A stretch of 64,000 nt of DNA. It comes from Streptomyces sp. Tue 6430. Lineage in GTDB: Bacteria > Actinomycetota > Actinomycetes > Streptomycetales > Streptomycetaceae. Every line of letters begins with the position of its first letter. Within the stretch, counting starts at the first letter, position 1. Shown here piece by piece: positions 9,372 through 17,319 of the stretch. Made by a program: the position numbers and the translations under genes. The notes beneath the pieces are model-generated. The model was not told where the DNA came from, made no database searches, and saw only the letters and a program-made list of their open reading frames with translations. Location: assembly GCA_021568835.1 (NCBI GenBank), contig JAKGSH010000005.1, positions 1 through 64,000 on the forward strand. Direction: 5' to 3'.

Positions 9372-12152
9372 ATGCCGCAGGCCGACGGACATCACCCGCA
9401 GGACCCCGGCTCCACGATCAGGGCCTTCGTCGAGGCACTGGACGTCGAGGACCTGATCATGAGGTTCGACGTCGACTTCGATGCCCCGATGCGTCAGGCG
9501 GACGCCACCGGCATGCTGCGACTGGCACGAGCGCACACCAGGAACCCGGCGGCGGGCGCGCGCGGCGTCGCCCGCCGGGTCGGTGCCCACTGGTGCGAGA
9601 TCGTCCAGGCCGACGTCGGCTACGAACTGCTCTCGGCACTGCAGCTGATCGAGGAATCGCAGCGGGACGCGGAACGGCTGATGGCCTGGCACACCGACGG
9701 CGCCCTCGACCCCGCTGACGTCTTCCCCCACTACGCCCTCGCCCGCTGGCACGACGGAGTCGGCCGGATCCGGTACCGCCTGGGCAGCTACACCGCCTCC
9801 CGCCGTGTCTTCGGACGGCGGTCGAGGTGGCCGAGAGGCCGGGCTGTGGTGGGCGCTGCCCGACCTGCTCAGCAACCACACCCGCGCGCAGTTCGAGGAA
9901 CGCGCCCAGGCCGCGCGGGAGAAGGACGGCGGCACCGACGTCGAGGCCTTCGTCCCACCCATGCAGGAGACGCACGACAGGATCCTGCGGCAGGCGGACG
10001 AGCACGGCGTCGACACCGGGGCCGTCCCCGACGGGTCGACCCCCCTGAGGCACCGGGAGTTCCTGCGCGGCTACTCCAACGCCCTCCACAACCTCGCCAC
10101 CGCGCTGCGGCAGGCCGGGAGGTCCAGGAGTCGCTGCGTGTCACCGCACGCTCCAAGGCCGTCTCCGAGGGCCTGGACGACACCTATCGGGTGTCGCAGT
10201 CGCTCATGAACCAGGCCTTCTGCGGCGACCGCCCCCAGGAGCGCTTCGCGAGCCTGCGCGACATCGGGCGCGGCGAGGGGGAACGCGCACGGCGGGGGTG
10301 GGAGCGCGGCCGGCGGATCGCCCGCCAGAACCTCGCGAAGCTCGGCGGCGGCCCCGCCGGTCTGGCCGAACTGGCACGGCTCCTGGACGAGCTGGAGGAC
10401 GACGCGGCCGGTACGGGCCGCCGCGCCGGACTCGACGTCGACTTCTACGCGTACACCGTGCGCGCCTACCGGGAGGCGGCCGCGGCCCTTCCGGAGGCCG
10501 ACCGGCCGGGCGACGTCCTGGACCGCCGGATCAAGATGGCGGAGTCGGTGCGCGAGGCGATCGCCCTGCCCGTGTACAAGCGCGCCTACGCCGAGCACGT
10601 GAGGCCCGCGTATCTGCGCGCCATCGGCAAGGAGGTGTCCCGGGGCGGCCACCAGCAGGAGCACCTGGAGCAGATCGTGTCCCTGGTGGAGAAGTCCTCG
10701 GGCCGCGAGCTCCTGGACCTGCTCGCCTCGTCCCGCCCACCGGTCCTGGACCGCCCCGCCCACCCGCTGCCCACCCGCGCCGAGACCGACGAGACCGAGG
10801 GGACCGGGGAGACCGGCGCGACCGAAGTGGCAGAGGGGCAGAGGGGGCCGGTGAGGCCGACGGGACCGGGAAGGACACGTGGGGGAGCCGCCTGCCGGCC
10901 CTGCGGGCCCAGGCCCCCGACCCGGAGACGATGAGGGAGATGAGGGAACTGCTCGTCGAGCGGGCGCAGCAGTACGAGGACCACTTCCTCCACCACCCGC
11001 TGACATCGGCGACACACGACGACGACATCGCTCACCAGCTCGTGCAGTACACCCTCAACCACGAAGGCTCCTGCGTCGTGCGGTACTTCCGTTTCGGCAC
11101 GTCGGACGCGCCTCTGAACGGCGAGGAGGCGTCCGCGCCCGACTCCCTCGGCATCATGGTCTGCCGCAACGGACTGCTGACGCTGCTGCCCCCGATCCCC
11201 TACGCGGAGGTCACCGCCTCGCGCGACAGGTCTCCGCGGACCTCCTCGACGAGGATTCCCTGGCGCCGCGGGAGGAGACCTGCCGTCGCATCTGGAGCCT
11301 CCTCGTCGGACCGTTCTGGGAGAGCGCCGACCGCGGTGGCCCGCTGACCCACCTCACCCTGATCCCGACCGACGACATCTTCGCGATCCCCCTGCACGTC
11401 GCCACCGAGCCGGACGACGACCGGCCGCTCGCCGCCCGGGTCCCGCTCTCGCACTCGGTGAGCGTCGCCGCCTTCGTCACCCGCGGCCGGCACCTGCTCA
11501 AGAAGCAGCTCATGGAGGACGACGACGACCTCGCGGCGCTGCTGTCGACCGACAGGAGGGCGACGGGCAGGGAGATCGTGAAAGCCGGCTGGCGCGCCGC
11601 CCACGTCCACGTGGCCGGCAGGGTCCCCGCCGCCCTCGCGGGCAGGATCGCGGGCGAGTTCGGGGCGGACTGGGAGGGACTTGAGCAACTCGTGTCGGTG
11701 AAGCCGGAGTTCTTCGTGTACGCCGGCCACGGTGTGTACGTCGACGAGCCCGAGGCGTCGGGCCCGTTGATCCACCTGGGGAAGACGGACATGCTGTCCC
11801 AGTTCGACCTCGCCCTGCGCGTCAGCCTGCCGAGGAACAAGCTCACCGTGCTGGGCGCCTGCCTGGCCGGACAGGGCATGGGCTCCGAGGGCGGTGACGT
11901 TCTGGGGTTCATGCGGTCCCTGATCATCAGCGGTGCCGGTGCCATCGGCGTGCCCCTGTGGTCCGTGCAGGACTCGGCGATGGTCTCGACGGTGGGCGCC
12001 CTGCTGCGCGGGAGCCGGGAGGCTCTGGGACCGTCGTCCACCGGGGTCTTCGACGTGGTGCAGGCGTTGCACGATCATTACCGGAGAGCATGGAGACGGC
12101 CGTGTCGGTGGAGGCACGGGTCGACCGTCTTCCTCTCGCTCTGTACCTATGA
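9372..12152 (+). CDS. TPR-CHAT (caspase-like) peptidase of the CATRA system (frameshifted as given)
   Basis: About 930 residues. The first ~460 are helical and TPR-like: an ALARWHDGVGRIRYRLGSY block, VFGRAVEVAERAGLWWAL after restored bases, and a REFLRGYSNALHNLATALRQ block. A Glu/Thr/Gly-rich linker follows around 10780-10870. The C-terminal CHAT domain shows LTLIPTDDIFAIPLHVA, FFVYAGHGVYV (catalytic His, codon 11728) and LTVLGACLAGQG (catalytic Cys, codon 11860), then GAGAIGVPLWSV. The end is restored as ...DRLPLALYL with TGA at 12150-12152. ATG at 9372 follows GAGGAG. Frame changes fall near 9827 (two), 10123, 10850, 11220 and 12090, all deletion-like. Likely a protease that is switched on during stress or infection (inference from family). 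Confidence 0.82.
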
Positions 12153-12213
12153 CCGGTTCGCGTCGGGCGCCGCCCCCGCGGTCCGGACACGACGCGCAGA
12201 AACAGGAGAGACC

Positions 12214-12958
12214 ATGGGCGCTCACGAGCGGACCGTCAGGAGACGGACGGCACTCGCGGACTACGAGGCACTGCGCGAGCGCCGCCCGGAACTCTTCCTG
12301 AACCCGCCCGGCGCCGCCTTCACGATCCTCCTCGACCCCGCCGAGCAGGAGCGGGCGTCCGACGAGGCGTCACGGGCGGCGGTCGCGGCCGGCCTGCCCG
12401 AGAGCGCGGGGGACATCGGCGTCGTCTACCGCGACGCCTACTTCTGTCTGGTGCGTGACGCCGTCCGGTTCGTGGACGACAGGCTGGGCACGTACATCCG
12501 CATCGTGCCCGCGGCCGCGTCCGGGGAGCCGCGGTGCTCCCCGTCCTCGCCGACGGACGCGTCGTCCTGCTGCGCCACTTCCGCCACGCGGACCGCGCCT
12601 GGCACTGGGAGATCCCCGCGGATTCGGTGATCCGGGGAGGACGGGTCCGGTACGGCCACCCGGGAACTCCAGGAGGAACTGGGCGTCCACGTCGGGAGCC
12701 TCACGTATCTCGGCCCCATGTCCCCGACACCGGCCTGCGGGTGGGAACCGACCACTTGTACCTCGCGCACCTCGACGGGGCGCGGCCGGCGGACGACCCC
12801 GTGACGGGGCCAGGGCCGAGGGGATCGACGGCTACGAGGCCGTCTCGCAGGACGAGTTCCGCTCCATGGTCGCCGGTCGTCTGATCTCCGACGCCTACAC
12901 CCTGTCCGCGTACGCGCTGGCCACGGCCCGAGGACTGCTGAAGACGGACGAGTCCTGA
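12214..12958 (+). CDS. NUDIX hydrolase in the CATRA locus (frameshifted as given)
   Basis: About 250 residues. An N-terminal domain (TALADYEALRERRPELFLNP, then YRDAYFCLVRDAVRF) precedes a NUDIX domain. With a G restored near 12637 the NUDIX box is perfect, running from GFGDPGEDGSG through RELQEELGV. Family members hydrolyse nucleoside diphosphates linked to another moiety. ATG at 12214 follows CAGGAGAG, 62 bases after the CHAT gene. It ends just before a hairpin terminator, so it is the last gene of the unit. It could process a nucleotide signal for the CHAT system, but that is inference; several lost bases make the central reading provisional. Confidence 0.72.
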
Positions 12959-13032
12959 AGCACGGCACCGGGGCTTCGGCACGGCCACGTGACGTCCGGT
13001 TCGTGACGTCCGGTTCGTGACCGCGTCGGCAG

Positions 13033-13059
13033 GGGGCATGGCCGGCCTGGCCATGCCCC
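13033..13059 (+). terminator. Hairpin terminator after the CATRA-NUDIX genes
   Basis: GGGGCATGGCC at 13033-13043 pairs perfectly with 13049-13059 over a 5-nt loop and is followed by TTCT. It sits about 75 bases after the NUDIX stop. The rest of 12959-13328 has a repeated GTGACGTCCGGTTC near 12988-13018 but no gene that I can support. Confidence 0.6.
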
Positions 13060-13328
13060 TTCTGCGGTGGGCTTCGTCGTCCGTGCCGTCCGGCCGGTTC
13101 CCGGTCGTGCGGTCGAGTCGCCGGGCTGCCGTGTCGTCCGGCCGCTGCCGCTGCCGCTGTCGCCGGCACGGCTCCGGCACCGGTCGGTGTGTGGGGGCCC
13201 CGGTGCACGGCGGATGCCGGCACGTCCGACGGTGCCCGCGGTCCGCACCGCGAACGGCTGACGGGCACCTTCCGGGGCAGGACGCCGCTTCCTAGCATGT
13301 CATGTACATGATTATCAGAGGAGGCTCC

Positions 13329-14677
13329 TTGTCAGGGCTGACACGCTCGGGAACGGCAATGATCATCGCCCTCGCCTCGCTCCACGGGGCCGCCCCCGCC
13401 GACGCCTCACCGGCTCCTCCCGCGGTGGCGTCGTTCTCCCCGCACACGGTCGACGCCTCCCTGCCGGGAGCGGCCTTCGCCGTTGCGGGTGACGTCGAGG
13501 GGGACGGCCGCCAGGAAGTCGTGGCCACGGGGTTCGGCCGCTTCGAGGCCGTGCCGGGAGGCCCACCGATCCCTCCGGCGGCGGGTGCCCTCGCCGTCTA
13601 CCGGCAGAGCGGACGAGACCTCGGCGCCTGGTCGAAGCGGCTGGTGTTCGACACCGACGCCGCGATCCCCTTCCCCAACGAACCGGGAGTGGCCGACGTC
13701 GACCGCGACGGAGACCGTGACATCGTCGTCCCGGGCGGGTTCCTCGGCTGCACCACGCCGTGCGGATCCCTCACCTGGTGGGAACACCGTGCCGACGGGG
13801 TCTGGAAGCGCCACGACATCGTGACGCCGGGCAGCTCCCCCCTCTTCTACCACCGCGCCGTCCTCGTGGACTTCGACGGGGACGGCCGCAAGGATCTGGT
13901 GACCGTCGGCGAGTCCTTGCAGCCCGTCACCAGGATCGAGGGCCGGCCTCCGGCCAACGCCTGGATCCAGGTGTTCCGGGGCGTCGACGGGCCCGACCGC
14001 TTCAGCCGGGAGCCGGTCGACCTCGCGGCAGGTGGCGGTGCCCTCCCCGTCGTGGCGGACGTCGACTCCGACGGCGACCTCGACGTGGCCTCCGCGCAGT
14101 ACTTCGAGCCGGGAGCCGCGTTCATGTGGCTGGAGCGCACCACGGCGCCGGACACGGACCACCCGTTCGGCAGCTTCACGCCGCACGTCATCGACACCAC
14201 GCAGGGCAGGGCGATCCAGTTGCGGCCCGTGCGGAACCTTTACGGCGACGGCGGTACCGTCTGGGTCGGCTCCAATCACACCAACACCGTCTTCCCGCCG
14301 GGCTCGACCGACCCGACCTCCCAGGTGGTCTCGTTCTCGGTGCCGGCCGACCCGCGTTCCCCGTGGGGCACGACCCCCCTGTCGACGGGCATCGTCTCGC
14401 GCGGCCGGGCAGGTCAAGCCGCGCCCGGCGTGTTCGGCAGCGGTGACCTGGACGGGGACCGCGACATCGACCTGCTGGTCTCCGGTGACGGTGACGACCG
14501 GCTGTTCTGGCTGGAGCAGAAGGACGACCACACCTTCGACACCCGTGTTCTCGCCACCGCCGCCGGTCAGGCGGGAGGTGCCGTGGTCACCGATCTCGAC
14601 CGCAGGTGGCCCCGCGCAACGAGGCCGTCTTCACCGTGTTCGAGTCCGACAGCGTCGTGGTCTGGTCCCGAAGCTGA
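13329..14677 (+). CDS. Secreted FG-GAP/VCBS-repeat protein
   Basis: About 450 residues. The TTG at 13329 is chosen over the ATG at 13302 because AGAGGAGG sits five bases before it and it gives a clean signal peptide (hydrophobic stretch MIIALASLHG, then APADA). The mature part has repeated calcium-binding-like loops: GDVEGDGRQEVV, ADVDRDGDRDIVV, VDFDGDGRKDLV, ADVDSDGDLDVA and GDLDGDRDIDLL. Such D-x-D-x-D-G repeats build beta-propellers in extracellular proteins. One base is missing near 14606; the restored end is ...VVVWSRS. Function beyond an extracellular propeller is not deducible. Confidence 0.85.
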
Positions 14678-14720
14678 GGTCCGTGCCCGCCGTGCCCGCG
14701 GGACCACGGGCGGGTCACCG

Positions 14721-14790
14721 CCGCCCGGTCACCGGCCCGACGGCGGTGACCGGGCGGGCGGCCACGGGGCTCTCCCGGGCCGCCCGCCCG
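14721..14790. terminator. Paired hairpins between convergent genes
   Basis: Two perfect stems overlap in the gap between the FG-GAP gene (+) and the secreted hydrolase (-). One has a 14-bp stem, 14721-14734 with 14744-14757. The other has a 13-bp stem, 14751-14763 with 14778-14790. As they share bases, only one can fold at a time. They suit a bidirectional terminator. Confidence 0.65.
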
Positions 14791-14891
14791 GCGACGTACT
14801 CACACCGCCGGTGTGCTCTGAACGGCCACGGTCTCTCCGCGTTCAGCCGGCCTGGCCGTCACCGAACCGCCGCCGTCGTGCGTCGGAGTGT

Positions 14892-15827
14892 TCAGGGCTT
14901 GGCGGAGTACACGACACCGGCCAGGTTCTGGGCCGCGGAGCCCCACACCTGGTCGTACAGGGAGGAGTCGACGCCGAGCGTGTGGAGCAGCCAGGCGGTC
15001 GTGATGCCGTAGGTCAGCTTCAGCTGGGCGGCGCGGGTGATGGTTCCGCTGTCGCAGCCGATGCCGGAGCTGTCCTCGAACCCGCAGTGGAACCCACCGG
15101 TGATGACGCGCAACTGAGTGGTGGACGGCTTGGCGTCGTACATCTTCTGCTGGTTGCCCGCCACGCCGGCGATGCTGTCGGCGCTGCCGCCGACGTACTG
15201 GACGGGGATGCTCAGCGTGCCGGAGGCGCTGACGGCCGAGGGGTTGGTCTCCGCCGCCGCGAGGGTGGAGACGGACTTGACGGCCGGGTTCCGGCTCGCG
15301 GCGAGCAATGCCGATCCGCCGCCCATGGAGTGCCCCGAGAGGGCGAGCCGACCGGTGCTGACCGCGCCCGCGAACCGCGAGCCGGTGGTGCTGTTCTGGG
15401 TGGTGAGCCAGGTGAGCGCCGCGTTCAGATCGTCGGCGAACGCCGAGTGGCTGGGGAGGAGACCGCCCTGGGACTTGGGCACGACGGTGATGACGCCCCA
15501 GGAGGCGTAGTGCTTGAGCAGGCTCTCGTACTGGGTGATGGCCTGGAAGAAGCCGTGCCCGAAGGCGAGGCCGGGGTGGGAACCGGCGGCGACCGGCGCG
15601 TTCGCCCCGGCCGTCGTACCGGGGTACCAGACACGTGCGCTGAACGAGCGGCCCGAGGCGGAGACGGTGAGATCGGTGTAGGCGACGGGGAACGACCCCG
15701 TGGTGGAGGGGTCCGCCGCCCGGACCGGGGCCGCCGCCTTCGACGCGTGGGCGGCCGGTGCGAGGGAGAGGGCGGCTGCCGCGCACAGCAGCAGCGCGGT
15801 CAGGGACCGCAGGAGTGTACGGAACAC
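14892..15827 (-). CDS. Secreted alpha/beta hydrolase (dienelactone hydrolase/cutinase-like)
   Basis: 311 residues, intact frame. GTG at 15827 lies behind AAAAGGTGAT and gives the signal peptide LLRSLTALLLCAAAALSLAP ending at AHA. The enzyme core shows FGHGFFQ, LSGHSMGGGSAL (nucleophile Ser in G-x-S-x-G), and GGFHCGFED with the likely catalytic His. Two Cys pairs near the C-terminus may form disulfides. The fold is that of the PETase/cutinase/chlorophyllase-like secreted hydrolases; substrate unknown. It is convergent with the FG-GAP gene. Confidence 0.85.
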   Translation of the reverse strand: MFRTLLRSLTALLLCAAAALSLAPAAHASKAAAPVRAADPSTTGSFPVAYTDLTVSASGRSFSARVWYPGTTAGANAPVAAGSHPGLAFGHGFFQAITQYESLLKHYASWGVITVVPKSQGGLLPSHSAFADDLNAALTWLTTQNSTTGSRFAGAVSTGRLALSGHSMGGGSALLAASRNPAVKSVSTLAAAETNPSAVSASGTLSIPVQYVGGSADSIAGVAGNQQKMYDAKPSTTQLRVITGGFHCGFEDSSGIGCDSGTITRAAQLKLTYGITTAWLLHTLGVDSSLYDQVWGSAAQNLAGVVYSAKP

Positions 15828-16297
15828 GAGATCACCTTTTCTGTGGGGAGGAAGCAGTGATGTCCGGTGGTACGTCTCCGTGGTGTCCGGGTGTTCTGGG
15901 GCTCTGGGATTGTGGGCTCCGGGGCCGGAGACCCACTCCACCGCGGGCACACCCGTGAGTCCGAGCGGTGTACGGGAGAAAGCCCATCGAGCGGGGAACC
16001 GCGCCGGACCCGGAGCGAACCCGGCCGGACCGGGACCGGTCCGTGCGCACCGACGGGGCACGACGCGCACAGCCGGGCGGCTCTGGACCGGCTGGTCGCG
16101 AGGGGTCGGGAGGGGGCGCGGCGGGTCCCGCCCCCCGCGGCCACCGGTCGCCGGGACGCTCACGCCCGAAGCACGCGGGGAAGCCGCCGCGCGGCGTGCG
16201 GCCGACCGGAGGGTCGTGGCGGTCGAGCAGGCCGGGCCGGCAGCCGACCGGTGTCCTGCGCCCTGCATGGGGACGACGCCCTCGCAGGCGGATTTCG
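15828..16297. other. Intergenic, no gene seen
   Basis: 470 bases upstream of the secreted hydrolase and downstream of a tetR gene. Open frames here lack family resemblance and a ribosome site. It presumably holds the hydrolase promoter; I could not pick one out. Confidence 0.5.
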
Positions 16298-16951
16298 TCA
16301 TCGGTCGTCTCGCGCTCGGAACTCGGCGAGCAGCGGGACGACGAGACGTTCGAGATTCTCGCGCCGGGCCCGGGGATCGACCCCGGTGAGCTGCACGGGG
16401 CTGTTCGGCGTCGGGACGTGCGCGACGAGCGCCAGGTGCGGCAGGAGCACCAGGAGGAACGACAGCAGCGCGTCCAGGTCGGCGTCCTCGCGCAGGTCCC
16501 CGGCGCCGACGGCACGTTCCAGGAGGGGGCGGAGACCGGCCAGGTACATGGCGTTCACGGGCTGCCTGACCGCGTCCCGGACCGCCGGATCCAGCTCCAT
16601 GATGGTGGCGGCGGCCACCCCGCGCTCCAGCGGCTGCCCGGCGAAGTACTCGAGCCAGGCCTCCAGCGCGTCGACGAGGTGTGTGGTGAAGTCGTCGGTC
16701 CCGTCGTAGCCGTCGAGCCAGGGCTGCATGTGCGCGTAGACGCGCAGGGAGGTCTGCTCGGCCACGTAGGAGAAGAGGTCGAGCTTGCCGGAGAAGTACT
16801 GGAACAGGGAGCCCTTGGCGACGCCGGCCTCGCGGGCGATGACGTTCAGGCTGCCCGTGGAGTAGCCGTGGGCGCCGAACTCGTCCATCGCCGCGACCAG
16901 GACCCGCTCGCGGCGGGCGGGCGACAGCCGGGTCCAGGTGGGAGTGGGCAT
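16298..16951 (-). CDS. TetR-family transcriptional regulator
   Basis: 217 residues. The DNA-binding part is clear: RRERVLVAAMDEFGAHGYST then VIAREAGVAKGSLFQYFSGK. The ligand-binding part is helical and of the type with LEYFAGQPLERG. The ATG at 16951 is preferred over one at 16981 because it follows AAGGGGTG and because the upstream DNA is an operator-like palindrome. It probably represses itself and may control the secreted hydrolase downstream on the same strand (inference). Confidence 0.85.
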   Translation of the reverse strand: MPTPTWTRLSPARRERVLVAAMDEFGAHGYSTGSLNVIAREAGVAKGSLFQYFSGKLDLFSYVAEQTSLRVYAHMQPWLDGYDGTDDFTTHLVDALEAWLEYFAGQPLERGVAAATIMELDPAVRDAVRQPVNAMYLAGLRPLLERAVGAGDLREDADLDALLSFLLVLLPHLALVAHVPTPNSPVQLTGVDPRARRENLERLVVPLLAEFRARDDR

Positions 16952-16966
16952 GGACACCCCTTCATG

Positions 16967-16996
16967 TGACCGGACGGTCATGTGACCGCCCGGTCA
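16967..16996. promoter_or_regulatory. Two tandem palindromic operators before tetR
   Basis: TGACCGGACGGTCA at 16967-16980 and TGACCGCCCGGTCA at 16983-16996. Both are perfect TGACCG-NN-CGGTCA palindromes with centres 16 bp apart, just upstream of the tetR start. This is the usual arrangement for cooperative binding of two TetR dimers. Confidence 0.75.
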
Positions 16997-17170
16997 TGGT
17001 GGAGGCGCCCCTCGCCGCAAGTCAACGGACCTGACGGGTATGGCTGTTAATGGCTCCACGGGGAATGTCCCTGGCCTCCCTCGGCGCCGGTTGCCTGCTC
17101 ACCGCTCCCGTCCCGGACGGACGACGGGCGAACGGCCCGCCGGAAGCAAAGCCGTGCCCGCGGACCGGTC

Positions 17171-17244
17171 GTCGTGGCCACCGTGGCGCGCAGAGCCGTC
17201 GTGGCCACCGTGGCGCGCAGAGCCGTCGTGGCCACCGTGGCGCG
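17171..17244. repeat. 27-bp direct repeat, 2.7 copies
   Basis: A 27-bp unit beginning GTCGTGGCCACCGTGGCGCG is repeated at 17171, 17198 and (partial) 17225, in the gap between a tetR gene and a large regulator. Three copies of CCGCGTCAGC follow at about 17283-17320. Nothing else is recognisable in 16997-17319. Confidence 0.8.
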
Positions 17245-17319
17245 GGGCCCGCAACAGCCTCTGCGCCGAGCGGTCCCGTTCCCCGCGTCAGCTGCTTCCC
17301 GCGTCAGCCGTTCCCCGCG

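Noticed and set aside
14678-15860. Plus-strand continuation of the FG-GAP frame through the secreted hydrolase
   Set aside because: After 14606 it is Gly/Val/Arg shadow sequence antisense to a clear hydrolase gene; the true stop is at 14675-14677 in the restored frame.
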